Positions 9,459-21,171 are shown, numbered from the stretch's first letter. The stretch is 64,000 bases of DNA from Sphingomonas sanxanigenens DSM 19645 = NX02 (GCF_000512205.2 NZ_CP006644.1:4974501-5038500), one strand, 5' to 3'. The notes: a model not told the origin generated them from the sequence alone. Made by a program: numbers and translations.

Positions 9459-9764
9459 TCACCCCTTCATCCGGCTGGGATCATCGACCGCGATCGTGCC
9501 GCGGCCACGGAAATAGATGACGAGGATCGCGAGGCCGATCGCCGCCTCGCCGGCGGCGACGGTCAGCACGAACATCGCGAACACCTGGCCCACGAGGTCC
9601 CCCAGGAAGGCGCTGAACGCGACCAGGTTGATGTTCACGGACAGCAGGATCAGCTCGATCGCCATCAGGATGATGATGATGTTCTTCCGGTTGAGGAAGA
9701 TGCCGAGCACACCCATCACGAACAGGATGGCCGACACGCCGAGATAATGCTGGATGCCGATCAC
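9459..9764 (-). CDS. nuoK: NADH-quinone oxidoreductase subunit K
   Basis: This 101-residue complex I membrane subunit has three transmembrane helices. The second carries the conserved Glu of [11 protein letters not shown] and the third the conserved Glu of [13 protein letters not shown], both on the proton path. The start is a GTG (codon 9764-9762) overlapping the nuoJ stop as GTGA. An in-frame extension further upstream exists but runs out of frame through nuoJ and is not credible. The GTG start gives the family's standard length. Confidence 0.95.
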   Translation of the reverse strand: MIGIQHYLGVSAILFVMGVLGIFLNRKNIIIILMAIELILLSVNINLVAFSAFLGDLVGQVFAMFVLTVAAGEAAIGLAILVIYFRGRGTIAVDDPSRMKG

Positions 9765-10378
9765 AGCTCCACCCCCTGCCCGACGGGCTGATTGATATTG
9801 CGGGTCGCGTCTTCCGGACGGCGACGGACCTGCTTGGTGATGTTCTGCGGACGGACGCCGCCGCGCGCGCGGTGGGTCAGCACGATCGCGCCGATCATCG
9901 CCACCAGCAGCACCAGGCCGGCCGCTTCGAAGATATAGAGATAGCGGCTGTAGAGCAGCCGGCCGATCGCCTGGATGTTGGGCACGACGGCCGCATCCGG
10001 GGTCGGCGCTGCGCCGGCGCCGATCTCGATCGCGCCCGCCTTCCACACGCCGAGGCCGAACGCGATCTCGACCGCGAGGACGATCGCGAGCAGCAGCCCG
10101 ATCGGCAGATATTTGGTGAAGCCCGCGCGCAGTTCCGCGAAGTCGACGTCGAGCATCATGACCACGAACAGAAACAGCACGGCGACCGCACCGACATAGA
10201 CGATGACGAGCAGCATCGCGATGAACTCGGCGCCGATGATCAGCATCAGCCCGGCCGCGTTGAAGAAGGCGAGGATCAGCCACAGCACGCTGTGAACCGG
10301 GTTGCGCGACGTAATCGTCATCGCCGCGGAGGCGATCACGACGGCCGCGAACACGTAGAAGGCTATTGCCTGGATCAC
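9761..10378 (-). CDS. nuoJ: NADH-quinone oxidoreductase subunit J
   Basis: This 205-residue complex I membrane subunit has five transmembrane helices. The first contains the run of residues found in NuoJ ([19 protein letters not shown]), and the third has the pi-bulge region [20 protein letters not shown] polar C-terminal tail of about 30 residues follows the last helix. It lies between nuoI and nuoK and overlaps nuoK by four bases. Confidence 0.95.
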   Translation of the reverse strand: MIQAIAFYVFAAVVIASAAMTITSRNPVHSVLWLILAFFNAAGLMLIIGAEFIAMLLVIVYVGAVAVLFLFVVMMLDVDFAELRAGFTKYLPIGLLLAIVLAVEIAFGLGVWKAGAIEIGAGAAPTPDAAVVPNIQAIGRLLYSRYLYIFEAAGLVLLVAMIGAIVLTHRARGGVRPQNITKQVRRRPEDATRNINQPVGQGVEL

Positions 10379-10405
10379 TTGGAAGATGTCCCCTGGCTGC
10401 GGCGC

Positions 10406-10894
10406 TTAACGGTAGGGTGCGTCGGCGGCAAGGTTGGCAGCGACCGCGCGCTCCCACTTGTCACCGTTCTCGAGCAGCTTCGCCTTGTCGTAGAGAAGCT
10501 CCTCGCGAGTTTCGGTCGCGAACTCGAAGTTCGGCCCTTCGACGATCGCATCAACCGGACAGGCTTCCTGGCAGAAACCGCAATAGATGCACTTGGTCAT
10601 GTCGATGTCGTAGCGCGTCGTGCGGCGCGAGCCGTCCTCGCGCGGCTCGGCCTCGATCGTGATCGCCTGCGCCGGGCACACCGCTTCGCACAGCTTGCAC
10701 GCGATGCAGCGTTCCTCGCCGTTGGGATAGCGGCGCAGCACATGCTCGCCACGGAAGCGGGGCGACAGCGGGTTCTTCTCGTACGGGTAGTTGATCGTCG
10801 CCTTGGGCTTGAAGAAATACTTCAAGGTCAACCAGTGCGCCTTAACGAACTCCCAGAGCGTGAACGCTTTGATGAAGTGACCCAAACTGTTCAT
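10406..10894 (-). CDS. nuoI: NADH-quinone oxidoreductase subunit I (2x[4Fe-4S])
   Basis: This peripheral-arm subunit carries clusters N6a and N6b on the electron path to the quinone site. The 162-residue protein has two ferredoxin-type motifs, [12 protein letters not shown] from Cys63 and [12 protein letters not shown] from Cys102. Its N-terminal amphipathic segment is typical of the proteobacterial/mitochondrial TYKY subunit. It follows nuoH after about 40 bases. Confidence 0.97.
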   Translation of the reverse strand: MNSLGHFIKAFTLWEFVKAHWLTLKYFFKPKATINYPYEKNPLSPRFRGEHVLRRYPNGEERCIACKLCEAVCPAQAITIEAEPREDGSRRTTRYDIDMTKCIYCGFCQEACPVDAIVEGPNFEFATETREELLYDKAKLLENGDKWERAVAANLAADAPYR

Positions 10895-10934
10895 CGAACC
10901 GCCTCGCTGCGGAAAATTGTCGTGTGTGCGGACA

Positions 10935-11978
10935 TCAGACCATCCACCGCGTCAGCATCAGGTAACCCGACACCAGGAACACCCAGAGAAGCGACAGCGG
11001 CAGGAAGATCTTCCAGCCCAGCCTCATCAACTGGTCGTAGCGGTAGCGCGGGACCGTGGCCTTCACCCATGAGAAGACGAAGAAGAAGAACAGGATCTTG
11101 GCGAACAGCCAGATGATCCCCGGCACGGCATAGAGCGGCGCCCAATCCACCGGCGGCAACCAGCCGCCCCAGAACAGCGTCGCGTTGAGCGCGCACATCA
11201 GCAGCACGTTGCCATATTCGCCGAGCCAGAACAGCGCGAACGCCATCGACGAATATTCGGTCTGGTAACCGGCGACCAGCTCGCTCTCCGCCTCGGTGAG
11301 GTCGAACGGTGCGCGCGCGGTTTCGGCCATCGCCGAGATCAGGAAGACCACCGCCATCGGGAACAGCAGCGGGTTGAAGCCGAAGCCGTTGATGAAACCG
11401 AAGATGTGCGCCTGCTGCGCCTCGACGATCGTCGACAGGTTGAACGAGCCCGCCCACAGCACCACCGAGATCAGCACGAAGCCGATCGAGACTTCGTAGC
11501 TCACCATCTGCGCGGCGGCGCGCAGTGCCGAGTAGAACGGATATTTCGAGTTGGACGCCCAGCCCGAGATGATCACGCCGTAGACGCCGATCGAGGAGAT
11601 CGCGAGAATATAGAGTAAGGCGACGTTGATGTTCGCCAGCACCACCCCGGCCTGGAACGGGATCACCGCCCAGGCGAGCAGCGCGACCGTGAAGAAGATG
11701 ATCGGCGCGAGCAGGAACAGGCCCTTGTTCGCGGCGGTCGGGATGATAGTTTCCTGCAGGAACACCTTCAGGCCATCCGCGAAGCTCTGCAGCAGGCCGA
11801 GCGGGCCGACCACGTTCGGGCCGCGGCGCAGCGCCATCGCCGCCCAGATCTTGCGGTCGGCATAGATGATCATCGCCACCGCCAGCATCAGCGGCAGCGC
11901 GATCAGCAGGATGCCGATCAGCGTGGCGACGAACCAGCCGAATTCGAAACCGAGAAAGGATTGGAACCAGGCGGTCAT
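10935..11978 (-). CDS. nuoH: NADH-quinone oxidoreductase subunit H
   Basis: This membrane subunit links the quinone site to the proton-pumping arm. The 347-residue protein has about eight transmembrane helices. Hallmark segments are [20 protein letters not shown] near residue 45, the acidic loop [20 protein letters not shown] near residue 215, and FFWVRATxPR-like [19 protein letters not shown] near the C-terminus. The ATG overlaps the nuoG stop by four bases. Confidence 0.97.
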   Translation of the reverse strand: MTAWFQSFLGFEFGWFVATLIGILLIALPLMLAVAMIIYADRKIWAAMALRRGPNVVGPLGLLQSFADGLKVFLQETIIPTAANKGLFLLAPIIFFTVALLAWAVIPFQAGVVLANINVALLYILAISSIGVYGVIISGWASNSKYPFYSALRAAAQMVSYEVSIGFVLISVVLWAGSFNLSTIVEAQQAHIFGFINGFGFNPLLFPMAVVFLISAMAETARAPFDLTEAESELVAGYQTEYSSMAFALFWLGEYGNVLLMCALNATLFWGGWLPPVDWAPLYAVPGIIWLFAKILFFFFVFSWVKATVPRYRYDQLMRLGWKIFLPLSLLWVFLVSGYLMLTRWMV

Positions 11979-13984
11979 TCCGCGGCCTCCAGGAACTGCT
12001 CACCATGCAGCAGCTCGGCCGAGCAGCGCTGCATCGTCGGGCTGGCGCGGCCGATCGAGCCGGTCAGATAGAAATCCTTGATCGGATAGCCGGCGACGCC
12101 CAACGGGCTGGCCGGCAGCGACGGTGGCGCCCACGGGAAGGCGACGAGACCTTCCTCGGCAAGTTCCGGGTGCGCTGCACCCATCTTCGCGCGAAGCGCG
12201 CCGAGCGTGTCGAACGGCAAGGTCTTGCCGAGCACGTCGGAGAGCGCACGGAAGATCGTCCAATCCTCGCGGGCGTCGCCCGGCGGGAAGACGGCGCGCT
12301 CGCCGCGCTGGACGCGGCCTTCCAGGTTCATCCAGGTGCCGCTCTTCTCGGTATAGGCCGCACCCGGCAGGATCACGTCCGCGGCATGCGCGCCCTTGTC
12401 GCCATGATGGCCGACATAGACCTTGAAGGCGGCGCCGAAGGCGGTGAAATCCACCTCGTCGGCACCCAGCAGGAACAGCAGCTTCGGCGCCTTATCGGCA
12501 ACCGTGGCGATGCCGCCGGCCTGCGCATAGCCGAGCACCAGGCCCGCCATGCGGCTGGCCGAGAAGTGCAGCACGTTGAAGCCGTTCCAGCCTTCGCGCA
12601 CGAGGTTGAACTGGCTCGCGAACGCCAGCGCCGCGCCATGCACGCCGTCCAGCTTGAGCGCGCCGCCGCCGACGATGATCGCCGGACGCTCGGCCTTGCC
12701 GAACAGGTCGGCAACCGCCTGGGGCAGGTTGGCGAGCACGCTCATGTCGTCGCCCAGCCACTCGACCTTGTAGGTCAGGTCGACCGGCGCGCCGATGCCA
12801 TAGACCCTGGCGCCCTTCTTGATCGCCTTGCGGATCCGCGTGTTCACCAGCGGCGCTTCCCAGCGCAGGTTGGAGCCCACGATCAGGATCGCGTCGGCGG
12901 TCTCGATGCCGGCGATGGTCGAATTGAAATTGACCGCCGAAAGGCTCGACACGTCGTAGGCGAGGCCGGTCTGGCGGCCTTCGAGCAGATCCGAGCCGAG
13001 TGAGGCGAGCAGCGCCTTGGCGGCGTACATCGCCTCGGCCTCGACATAGTCGCCCGCGATCGCGGCGACGCTCGAACCGGCATTGACCGCGGCGATCGCC
13101 CTGAACGCCTCTTCCCACGTCGCCGGCACCAGCTTGCCGTCGGCGCCGCGGACGAACGGACGATCGAGCCGCTTGCGGACGAGCCCGTCGACCGCATGGC
13201 GGGTCTTGTCGCTCGCCCATTCCTCGTTGACGTCGTCGTTGACGCGCGGAAGCACGCGCAGAACCTGGCGGCCGCGGCTGTCAATGCGGATGTTGGTGCC
13301 GACCGCGTCCATAACGTCGATCGACGGCGTCTTGCGCAGCTCCCACGGGCGCGCCTCGAACGCATAGGGCTTCGAGGTCAGCGCGCCGACCGGGCACAGG
13401 TCGACGACATTGCCGGACAGTTCGGAGGTGACCGCCTTCTCCATGTAGGAGACGATCTGCATGTTCTCGCCGCGATAGATCGCGCCGATCTCCTCTACGC
13501 CGGCGACTTCCTCGGCGAAGCGCACGCAGCGCGTGCACTGGATGCAGCGGGTCATCACCGTCTTGACGATGGGACCCATATATTTCTCGGTCACCGCCCG
13601 CTTGTTCTCGTCGTAGCGGCTATGGCCCTTGCCATAGGCGATCGACTGGTCCTGCAGGTCGCACTCGCCGCCCTGATCGCAGATCGGGCAGTCGAGCGGG
13701 TGGTTGATGAGCAGGAATTCCATCACGCCTTCGCGCGCCTTCTTGACCATCGGGCTGTCCGTACGGACCTCCTGATTGTCGGCGGCGGGCAGCGCGCACG
13801 ACGCCTGCGGTTTCGGCGGCCCCGGCTTCACCTCGACGAGGCACATGCGGCAGTTGCCGGCGATCGACAGCCGCTCATGATAGCAGAAACGGGGAATTTC
13901 CTTGCCCGCGGCCTCGCAGGCCTGGAGCACGGTGGCGCCGGCAGGTACCTCGACCTCGACACCGTCAACTTTGAGCTTGGGCAT
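11975..13984 (-). CDS. nuoG: NADH-quinone oxidoreductase subunit G
   Basis: This is the 669-residue large Fe-S subunit of complex I. The N-terminal 2Fe-2S domain has Cys in [19 protein letters not shown] and a further Cys near residue 63. The His/Cys cluster region [18 protein letters not shown] follows, then a 4Fe-4S motif [10 protein letters not shown]. The remainder is a molybdopterin-oxidoreductase-like domain that in complex I binds no cofactor. The start codon overlaps the stop of the upstream aspartic-protease-like gene in a TAATG arrangement. Confidence 0.97.
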   Translation of the reverse strand: MPKLKVDGVEVEVPAGATVLQACEAAGKEIPRFCYHERLSIAGNCRMCLVEVKPGPPKPQASCALPAADNQEVRTDSPMVKKAREGVMEFLLINHPLDCPICDQGGECDLQDQSIAYGKGHSRYDENKRAVTEKYMGPIVKTVMTRCIQCTRCVRFAEEVAGVEEIGAIYRGENMQIVSYMEKAVTSELSGNVVDLCPVGALTSKPYAFEARPWELRKTPSIDVMDAVGTNIRIDSRGRQVLRVLPRVNDDVNEEWASDKTRHAVDGLVRKRLDRPFVRGADGKLVPATWEEAFRAIAAVNAGSSVAAIAGDYVEAEAMYAAKALLASLGSDLLEGRQTGLAYDVSSLSAVNFNSTIAGIETADAILIVGSNLRWEAPLVNTRIRKAIKKGARVYGIGAPVDLTYKVEWLGDDMSVLANLPQAVADLFGKAERPAIIVGGGALKLDGVHGAALAFASQFNLVREGWNGFNVLHFSASRMAGLVLGYAQAGGIATVADKAPKLLFLLGADEVDFTAFGAAFKVYVGHHGDKGAHAADVILPGAAYTEKSGTWMNLEGRVQRGERAVFPPGDAREDWTIFRALSDVLGKTLPFDTLGALRAKMGAAHPELAEEGLVAFPWAPPSLPASPLGVAGYPIKDFYLTGSIGRASPTMQRCSAELLHGEQFLEAAE

Positions 13985-14393
13985 TATTCGCCGTCCTTCC
14001 GACCCGCAACGGCGCCAACCGCCATCGAGCCGGGTATGTTCGGGTTCATCGGATTGGCCATCAGCGTGCGGCTGAGCGGATGGATCACCAGATCCATGTC
14101 TTCCATCGGAATCGCACCGAGCAGAACCTCTTCCCCCATGACCAGCGCGCCGGCGAACGCATTGCGATTGGCAAAGCGCACGCGCACGGGGCCGGCATAG
14201 GGAATGACGCGCTTGGCGCCGTCCGCGAGCGTAATCTCACGCTCTTCGAGCACCTGCAGGCGCAACTGATTGGCGACATGCTGCGGCACGACCAGCCATG
14301 TCGAACCGCGGTCGACGAGCGCCTTCTGGACGATCGGGCTCAACGCCGCGTCCGACGGGTTCGACAGTTCGATCTCTGCGTAGACGAGGCCCA

Positions 14394-14394
<1 letters not shown>
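13984..14394 (-). CDS. Clan AA (retropepsin-like) aspartic protease family protein, embedded in the nuo operon
   Basis: This 136-residue protein resembles the small single-domain retroviral-type aspartyl protease fold of bacteria. It has ALVDRGSTWLVVP near residues 27-39 where the family normally shows ALVD(T/S)G(A/S)T, then a segment with LADGAKRVIPYAGPVRVRF and a GEEVLLGAIPMEDMDL motif ending in a conserved PN-rich tail. The candidate catalytic Asp is present but the following Thr/Ser is Arg. Activity is therefore uncertain and it may be a structural or regulatory relative. It is joined to nuoF and nuoG by TAATG stop/start overlaps on both sides, so it must be co-translated with complex I. 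A role in assembly or turnover is conceivable but not shown. Confidence 0.72.
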
Positions 14395-15692
<1,298 letters not shown>

Positions 15693-16358
15693 TTACCAGC
15701 CCCCCCGATAGTCATGATTTTCGGAGACCATCTCCGTAAGCGTGGTCGGGCCGCCCTCGGGGCAGCTCGTCTGGCGGCCGTTCTGCGGGCCCGCCTTGGG
15801 CGAGCCGCCGGCCGCGAGCGCATCGAGGATCGCGGTCATGCTGTCATAGTCCAGGTCTTCGAAATTATCATCGTTGATCTGGACCATCGGCGCGTTGGTG
15901 CAGGCACCCAGGCACTCCACCTCGGTCAAGGTGAACAGCCCGTCGGGCGTGGTCTTGCCCTTGGCGAGGCCGCGGTTCTTGCACGCGGACATCACATCGT
16001 CCGACCCGCGCAGCATGCACGGCGTCGTACCGCAGACCTGCACATGATAGCGGCCGACCGGCGCCATGTTGTACATGGTGTAGAAGGTCACGACCTCGAA
16101 CGCCCGGATATAGGGCATGCCGAGCTGCGCCGCGACGAACTCGATCACCGGCACCGGAAGCCAGCCCTGCGTGTTCGTCTCCGCACCCACCTGACGCTGC
16201 GCGAGATCGAGCAGCGGCATCAGCGCCGACGCCTGCCGCCCCTCGGGGTAGCGGGCGATGACGGTCTTCGCCTGTTCGGCATTTTCGGGCGTCCACTGGA
16301 ACGCGCCCCAGCGCGCGCGAGTCTCGGCCTCATCGGGAATGTGAGCAGCGTCAGCCAT
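15693..16358 (-). CDS. nuoE: NADH-quinone oxidoreductase subunit E
   Basis: This 2Fe-2S (N1a) subunit of the NADH dehydrogenase module is 221 residues long. Cluster ligands are in CGTTPCMLRG and CLGACTNAP, about 40 residues apart, as in NuoE/24-kDa proteins. The C-terminal 50 residues after the thioredoxin-like fold are polar and variable (GGSPKAGPQNGRQ). The start overlaps the stop of the small membrane gene by eight bases. Confidence 0.96.
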   Translation of the reverse strand: MADAAHIPDEAETRARWGAFQWTPENAEQAKTVIARYPEGRQASALMPLLDLAQRQVGAETNTQGWLPVPVIEFVAAQLGMPYIRAFEVVTFYTMYNMAPVGRYHVQVCGTTPCMLRGSDDVMSACKNRGLAKGKTTPDGLFTLTEVECLGACTNAPMVQINDDNFEDLDYDSMTAILDALAAGGSPKAGPQNGRQTSCPEGGPTTLTEMVSENHDYRGGW

Positions 16359-16566
16359 GATTTTCCTCGGTCGACCGGCTCGGCAGCAGGCTCCAGACGA
16401 GCGCGCCGAGCCATCCGATCATTGTCCAGCCCGTCAGGATGTTGACGAGCAGGATCGCAACCCGCTGGCGATGGCCGCGGGCGAAGGCGATGATCGCGGG
16501 CACCGCATAAAGCGGCAGCATCACGACCAGCACGATCAGCCAGTGGATGATGGAGAGTCCGCCCAC
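16351..16566 (-). CDS. Superinfection-immunity (Imm_superinfect)-like small membrane protein inside the nuo operon
   Basis: This protein of about 71 residues has two hydrophobic helices (LIVLVVMLPLYAVPAIIAF and VAILLVNILTGWTMIGWLGALVW) joined by ARGHRQR. The motif N(I/L)LTGWTxIGW is characteristic of the family named after phage T4 Imm, which is common as a stand-alone bacterial protein of unknown role. The GTG at 16566 forms a TAGTG overlap with the nuoD stop and has GGGGAG at suitable distance. A GTG at 16578 is possible but too close to that ribosome site. The stop overlaps nuoE, so it is translationally embedded between nuoD and nuoE. The host function is unknown. Confidence 0.7.
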   Translation of the reverse strand: MGGLSIIHWLIVLVVMLPLYAVPAIIAFARGHRQRVAILLVNILTGWTMIGWLGALVWSLLPSRSTEENHG

Positions 16567-17804
16567 TAGCGGTCGCACTCCCCGAACACGATATCCATCG
16601 CACCCAGCACCGCGGTGGTGTCGGCAAGCATGTGGCCCTTCATCAGGAAGTCCATCGCCTGCAGGTGGCTGAACGCGGTCGGGCGGATCTTGCAGCGATA
16701 CGGCTTGTTGCTGCCGTCCGACACCAGATACACGCCGAATTCACCCTTGGGGCTCTCGGTCGCGACATAGACCTCGCCCGCCGGCACGTGGAAGCCCTCG
16801 GTGTAGAGCTTGAAGTGGTGGATCAGCGCCTCCATCGAGCGCTTCATCTCACCGCGCTTCGGCGGCACGACCTTGCGATCGAAGCTGGCGATCGGCCCGT
16901 CCGGCATTTCGGCCAGGCACTGCTTCATGATCCGCGCGGATTGGCGGACCTCCTCCACGCGCACCATGAAGCGATCGTAGCAATCGCCGCTGGTGCCGAC
17001 CGGCACGTCGAAGTCCATCTTCGCATAGACGTCGTAGGGCTGCGACTTGCGGATATCCCAGGGAATGCCCGAGCCGCGGATCATCGGGCCGGAGAAGCCC
17101 CAGCGCAGCGCGTCTTCCTTGCTGACGACGGCGATATCGACGTTGCGCTGCTTGAAGATGCGGTTGTCGGCCACCAGGCTGATCGCATCCTCGAACAGGC
17201 GCGGCAGGCGCGTGTCGAGCCAGTCGCCGATGTCGGCGAGCAGCTTGAGCGGCGCATCCTGGTGGACGCCGCCGGGACGGAACCACGCCGAGTGCATGCG
17301 CGCGCCGGAAACGCGCTCGAAGAAGTTGAGGCAGTCCTCGCGGATCTCGAACAGCCACAGGTTCGGCGTCATCGCGCCCACGTCCATCACATGGCTGCCC
17401 AGGTTGAGCATGTGATTGGAGATGCGGGTCAATTCCGCGAAGAACACACGCAGATACTGCGCGCGCAGCGGCACTTCGAGATCGAGCAGCTTCTCGACCG
17501 CGAGGACATAGCTGTGCTCCATGCCGAGCGGCGAACAATAGTCCAGCCGGTCGAAATAGGGCAGAGCCTGCAGATAGGTCTTGTACTCGATCAGCTTCTC
17601 GGTGCCGCGATGGAGCAGCCCGACATGCGGGTCGCAGCGCTCGACGATCTCGCCGTCAAGCTCCATCACCAGGCGCAGCACGCCGTGCGCGGCGGGGTGC
17701 TGCGGGCCGAAATTGATCGTGTAGTTCTGGATCTCGACATCGCCCGGCGTCGGATCCGCCGCCGTGACATGCGCTTCCAGCTCTTCGAGATGGCTCGCCA
17801 TCAC
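16566..17804 (-). CDS. nuoD: NADH-quinone oxidoreductase subunit D
   Basis: This 412-residue 49-kDa-type subunit forms the quinone-binding pocket with NuoB. It shows the conserved [22 protein letters not shown] near residue 30 with the quinone-site His, [25 protein letters not shown], and the C-terminal DIVFGECDR ending. It overlaps nuoC by four bases. NuoC and NuoD are separate here, unlike the fused form in E. coli. Confidence 0.97.
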   Translation of the reverse strand: MMASHLEELEAHVTAADPTPGDVEIQNYTINFGPQHPAAHGVLRLVMELDGEIVERCDPHVGLLHRGTEKLIEYKTYLQALPYFDRLDYCSPLGMEHSYVLAVEKLLDLEVPLRAQYLRVFFAELTRISNHMLNLGSHVMDVGAMTPNLWLFEIREDCLNFFERVSGARMHSAWFRPGGVHQDAPLKLLADIGDWLDTRLPRLFEDAISLVADNRIFKQRNVDIAVVSKEDALRWGFSGPMIRGSGIPWDIRKSQPYDVYAKMDFDVPVGTSGDCYDRFMVRVEEVRQSARIMKQCLAEMPDGPIASFDRKVVPPKRGEMKRSMEALIHHFKLYTEGFHVPAGEVYVATESPKGEFGVYLVSDGSNKPYRCKIRPTAFSHLQAMDFLMKGHMLADTTAVLGAMDIVFGECDR

Positions 17805-18655
17805 TGGTCACCCTTGGGCTTGATCACCGTCTTCGGCTCGTCGCCATCGTCGCCGGGCTTGCCTTCGCCCGATTCCCTGGCGGCGAGCGTGCTGGCGGGC
17901 TCGCCCGCCCCGGTGTCGCTCTTCTTCTCGGTCGTCTTCGGCGTCTCTGCCGGCGTCGCCTTCGGCGACTGCGCGGCGTCGGCCTTCACGATGTCGTCGG
18001 CCTTCAGCGGCGTCGGCGCGCCCTTGGCTTCGGGCAGCTTCGCCTTCTCGTCGCCGGGCAGCACATATTCGGCGCCTTCCCATGGCGAGGTGAAGTCGAA
18101 GGTGCGGAAGTCCTGCGCCAGCTTCACCGGCTCATAGACGACGCGCTTCTCTTCCTCGGAATAACGCAGCTCGACATAGCCGGTCAGCGGGAAATCCTTG
18201 CGCTGCGGATGGCCGCGGAAGCCATAGTCGGTGAGGATGCGGCGCAGGTCCGAATTGCCTTCGAACAGCACGCCGTACATGTCGTACACCTCACGCTCGA
18301 GCCAGCCGGCGACAGGCCAGATCGCGGTGACGGACGGCACCGGCTTCTCCTCGTCGGTCATCACCTTCACGCGAACGCGATGGTTTTTCGTGACCGACAG
18401 CAAGTGGTAGCAGACCTCGAACCGCTCCGCGCGATCCGGATAGTCGACGCCGGCGATCTCCATGAGCTGCTGGTACTGCAGCGCCGGATCGTCGCGCAGC
18501 GCGATCATCGCGTCGTAGAGCGCGGTGCGCGCGACGACGAGCGAGACCTCACCCACCAGATCATAGGCATCGACGAGCGCCGCGCCGATCGCGGCACGCG
18601 CGGCATCGATCACGCCGTCATTGGGCGCATAGACAGGGGCCGGACTGCTGCTCAC
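17801..18655 (-). CDS. nuoC: NADH-quinone oxidoreductase subunit C with a low-complexity C-terminal tail
   Basis: This is the 30-kDa subunit of the peripheral arm. The family signature [19 protein letters not shown] and [17 protein letters not shown] is at about residues 120-165. The protein is 284 residues. After the folded domain (ending near residue 205) there is a Lys/Pro/Ala/Glu-rich tail of about 75 residues that looks disordered. Such tails occur in some alphaproteobacterial NuoC proteins. The role of the tail is unknown. Confidence 0.95.
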   Translation of the reverse strand: MSSSPAPVYAPNDGVIDAARAAIGAALVDAYDLVGEVSLVVARTALYDAMIALRDDPALQYQQLMEIAGVDYPDRAERFEVCYHLLSVTKNHRVRVKVMTDEEKPVPSVTAIWPVAGWLEREVYDMYGVLFEGNSDLRRILTDYGFRGHPQRKDFPLTGYVELRYSEEEKRVVYEPVKLAQDFRTFDFTSPWEGAEYVLPGDEKAKLPEAKGAPTPLKADDIVKADAAQSPKATPAETPKTTEKKSDTGAGEPASTLAARESGEGKPGDDGDEPKTVIKPKGDQ

Positions 18656-19203
18656 CGTTCGATCGTCCCCGCGCGGCGGATCTTCCGCTGCAATTGCATG
18701 ATGCCGTAAAGCAAGGCCTCGGCGGTCGGCGGGCAGCCGGGTACGTAGATATCGACCGGCACGATGCGGTCGCAGCCGCGCACGACGCTGTAGCTATAAT
18801 GATAGTAGCCGCCGCCATTGGCGCAGCTGCCCATCGAGATGACGTATTTCGGCTCCGACATCTGGTCGTAGACCCGGCGGAGCGCAGGCGCCATCTTGTT
18901 GCACAGCGTGCCGGCGACGATCATCACGTCCGACTGGCGCGGCGACGCGCGCGGCGCTGCACCGAAACGCTCCATGTCGTAACGCGGCATGTTCACATGG
19001 ATCATCTCGACCGCGCAGCAGGCGAGGCCGAACGTCATCCACCACAGCGAACCGGTGCGGGCCCACTGGAACAGTTCCTCGGTCGAGGTGACGAGAAAAC
19101 CCTTGTCACCCAGTTCCGCGTTGAGATCCTTGAAGAAGGCGGGATCGGGGTCCGTACCGGGAGCCACCGGCATCCGGACCTGGGGCGACAATTCTACTCC
19201 CAT
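18652..19203 (-). CDS. nuoB: NADH-quinone oxidoreductase subunit B
   Basis: This 183-residue subunit carries cluster N2, the last Fe-S centre before quinone. Ligands are the adjacent Cys62-Cys63 (ACCAVEM), Cys127 (GSCANGG) and Cys157 ([10 protein letters not shown]). The ATG at 19203 overlaps the end of nuoA by ten bases and gives the normal N-terminus. A longer open frame upstream is the out-of-frame shadow of nuoA. Confidence 0.96.
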   Translation of the reverse strand: MGVELSPQVRMPVAPGTDPDPAFFKDLNAELGDKGFLVTSTEELFQWARTGSLWWMTFGLACCAVEMIHVNMPRYDMERFGAAPRASPRQSDVMIVAGTLCNKMAPALRRVYDQMSEPKYVISMGSCANGGGYYHYSYSVVRGCDRIVPVDIYVPGCPPTAEALLYGIMQLQRKIRRAGTIER

Positions 19204-19586
19204 TCGAGCGCCCCCTTCTTCCAGGCGTAAATGTAGCCGAGCACCAGCTCGGCAAGGAAAATCATCATGGCAATCCAACCGGCCCAGCCGATCCCGCCAT
19301 CCGCTTCCTTGCCCAGCGAAACCGCCCACGGAAACAGGAAGGCAGCTTCGAGGTCGAAGATGATGAACAGGATGGCGACGAGATAGAAGCGAACGTCGAA
19401 CTGGCTGCGCGAGTCCTCGAACGCAGGGAAGCCGCACTCATATTCGGTCAGCTTTTCCGGAGAAGGCTTGTGCGCGCCGGTGAACCGAGCGGCGATCATC
19501 GGCAGGAACACGAAGGCCGTCGAGAGCAGCAGGGCGACGCCAAGAAACAACAAGATGGGCAGATATCCAGCGGCGACGGACGCCAT
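19194..19586 (-). CDS. nuoA: NADH-quinone oxidoreductase subunit A
   Basis: This 130-residue complex I membrane subunit has three transmembrane helices. The conserved [39 protein letters not shown] region holds the loop Cys that reports the active/deactive transition in mitochondrial ND3. It is the first gene of the 15-kb operon. Confidence 0.96.
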   Translation of the reverse strand: MASVAAGYLPILLFLGVALLLSTAFVFLPMIAARFTGAHKPSPEKLTEYECGFPAFEDSRSQFDVRFYLVAILFIIFDLEAAFLFPWAVSLGKEADGGIGWAGWIAMMIFLAELVLGYIYAWKKGALEWE

Positions 19587-19634
19587 GCGACTTTCTCCGG
19601 AATATACCGCTGGCCCGCGGCTTTTTCGGAGCCG

Positions 19635-19663
19635 GCTTTAGGACTGCTGCACGTGCGAAGCAA
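19635..19663 (-). promoter_or_regulatory. Possible sigma70-type promoter of the nuo operon
   Basis: On the minus strand TTGCTT (19663-19658) and TAAAGC (19640-19635) are separated by 17 bases and lie about 50 bases before the nuoA start. The match to consensus is weak (3/6 each). Position and spacing are the main support. Confidence 0.3.
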
Positions 19664-19690
19664 GGCTTCGGGAGTGTGAGAATGACTCGC

Positions 19691-19710
19691 AAAACCGCGG
19701 TGTTCCGCGG
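19691..19710 (-). terminator. Terminator of the YbjN-like gene
   Basis: On the minus strand CCGCGG-AACA-CCGCGG is followed by TTTT, eight bases downstream of the stop codon of the 178-residue gene. A second small inverted repeat (GCCTGA/TCAGGC) lies just before it. Confidence 0.55.
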
Positions 19711-19717
19711 CCTGAAA

Positions 19718-20254
19718 TCAGGCGCCGATGTGTCGCTCGAACGCCGCCATCAGGCGAATCCACTCGTCCACGCTGTCGGCGAGATTGTCGCGCGCGACGC
19801 CGCCCTTGGCAAGATTGACATCCATTTCGATGACCGCCTTGCCGGCCGGATCCAGATAGGCGCGGGCGAAGCGGTTGGCGGCATTCCAGCCGTTCAACGA
19901 TTCAAGCGTGGCGCCGGCGGCGGCGTAGTCGGCATAGAATTGGACGGTCGAACACGCACGGTTTTCCGTGCATCCCATGAGGATGACCGCGAAAGGGGAA
20001 CCCGCCGCGCTGCTGAAGATGTGCGGCATGCCATCCCGCTCGGACGCGACATCCGCCTTGTAGCCCTGAGCGGTCAGCACGCCGGCGAGCGTATCGAGTT
20101 CGGCGCCGACATTGCGGGTAACGGAGGGCTTGGGCGCGGCAGGCCGGGCGACCTCGGGCTCCGGCGGCCCCGCCTGGGCCGACGCTGCCGACGCAATCGG
20201 CAAGAGCGCCAACATCAATGGCGCCGCTCTCAATTGCGCATGCGACCGCCTCAT
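19718..20254 (-). CDS. Exported YbjN domain-containing protein
   Basis: This 178-residue protein has an N-terminal signal peptide (MRRSHAQLRAAPLMLALLPIA, cleavage likely after ASAQA). A proline-rich linker and a YbjN-type domain follow, with CSTVQFYADYAA, LNGWNAANRFARAYLD and AVIEMDVNLAKGGV. The family is described as a putative sensory transduction regulator and its biochemistry is unknown. The ATG at 20254 is preferred over an upstream one at 20290 because GGAGAGG precedes it and the signal peptide begins there. It is followed by its own terminator. Confidence 0.8.
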   Translation of the reverse strand: MRRSHAQLRAAPLMLALLPIASAASAQAGPPEPEVARPAAPKPSVTRNVGAELDTLAGVLTAQGYKADVASERDGMPHIFSSAAGSPFAVILMGCTENRACSTVQFYADYAAAGATLESLNGWNAANRFARAYLDPAGKAVIEMDVNLAKGGVARDNLADSVDEWIRLMAAFERHIGA

Positions 20255-20329
20255 GGCGCCTCTCCGTTTTATTCTGTTTCCAGCATGCATCCGCCGGCGT
20301 CCAATTACAACGCCGACTGCAGAGGCCGC

Positions 20330-21154
20330 TCAGCGCAGCCCCTTGAGCGCCCCTCCGACCAGCTTGTGCAGTTTCGAATGCAGGCTGTCGTTCGCCGCAA
20401 GCAGCTCGCGCCGGTCGATCGGGCGGTCGCCGCCGCGATAGTCGGTCACGAAGCCGCCGGCCTCGCGGACGAGCAATATGCCCGCCGCGGCGTCCCACGG
20501 CTGGAGATGGCTTTCCCAGAACCCGTCGAACCGGCCCGCCGCCACCCAGGCGAGGTCGAGCGCGGCGGAACCCAGGCGGCGGATGCCTGCCACTTCCGGC
20601 GCGACGGCGGCGAAGATCGCACTCCACGTCTTGAAGTCGCCGTGGCCGAGAAACGGAATGCCGGTGGCGATCAGCGAGTCGGCGAGGTCGCGCCGCGCGG
20701 ACACGCGCAGGCGGCGGTCCTGCAGCCAGGCACCGCGGCCCTTTTCCGCCCAGAAGCTCTCATCGGTCAGCGGCTGGTAGACGAGACCGTGCGTGATCTC
20801 GGACTTGCCGCCGGCACCGCGTGGATCCTCGACCGCGATCGCAATCGAGAAATGCGGGATGCCGTGCAGAAAGTTGCTGGTGCCGTCGAGCGGATCGATG
20901 ATCCAGCGCGGCTTGTCGGGATCGCCTTCGATCTCGCCGCCTTCCTCCAGCAGGAAGCCCCAGTCGGGCCGCGCCTTCTTGAGCTCTTCATACAGCGTCT
21001 GTTCGGCCTGCTTGTCGGCCATCGAGACGAAGTCCGCCGGCCCCTTGCGCGAGACCTGGAGGTTCTGGACCTCGTTGAAGTCACGACGCAGCCGCGGCGC
21101 CGCCTTGCGCGCCGCACGCTCCATGATGGTCAGAAGGCCGGAATGCGAAACCAT
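20330..21154 (-). CDS. Inositol monophosphatase family protein (SuhB-like)
   Basis: This Li-sensitive, Mg-dependent phosphatase fold is 274 residues. Metal-site motifs are LLEEGGE near residue 68, WIIDPLDGTSNFLHG near residue 87 and the C-terminal WDAAAGILLVREAGG near residue 213. Substrates in this family include inositol-1-phosphate and, for SuhB, a role in ribosomal RNA antitermination. The specific substrate cannot be read from sequence. It follows efp in the same direction, separated by an inverted-repeat element. Confidence 0.9.
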   Translation of the reverse strand: MVSHSGLLTIMERAARKAAPRLRRDFNEVQNLQVSRKGPADFVSMADKQAEQTLYEELKKARPDWGFLLEEGGEIEGDPDKPRWIIDPLDGTSNFLHGIPHFSIAIAVEDPRGAGGKSEITHGLVYQPLTDESFWAEKGRGAWLQDRRLRVSARRDLADSLIATGIPFLGHGDFKTWSAIFAAVAPEVAGIRRLGSAALDLAWVAAGRFDGFWESHLQPWDAAAGILLVREAGGFVTDYRGGDRPIDRRELLAANDSLHSKLHKLVGGALKGLR

Positions 21155-21171
21155 ATATTTTTCTTCCTTAG

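Noticed and set aside
7565-9520. 650-codon plus-strand frame opposite nuoL
   Set aside because: Antisense reading of a highly conserved complex I gene; low-complexity product and no start signal.
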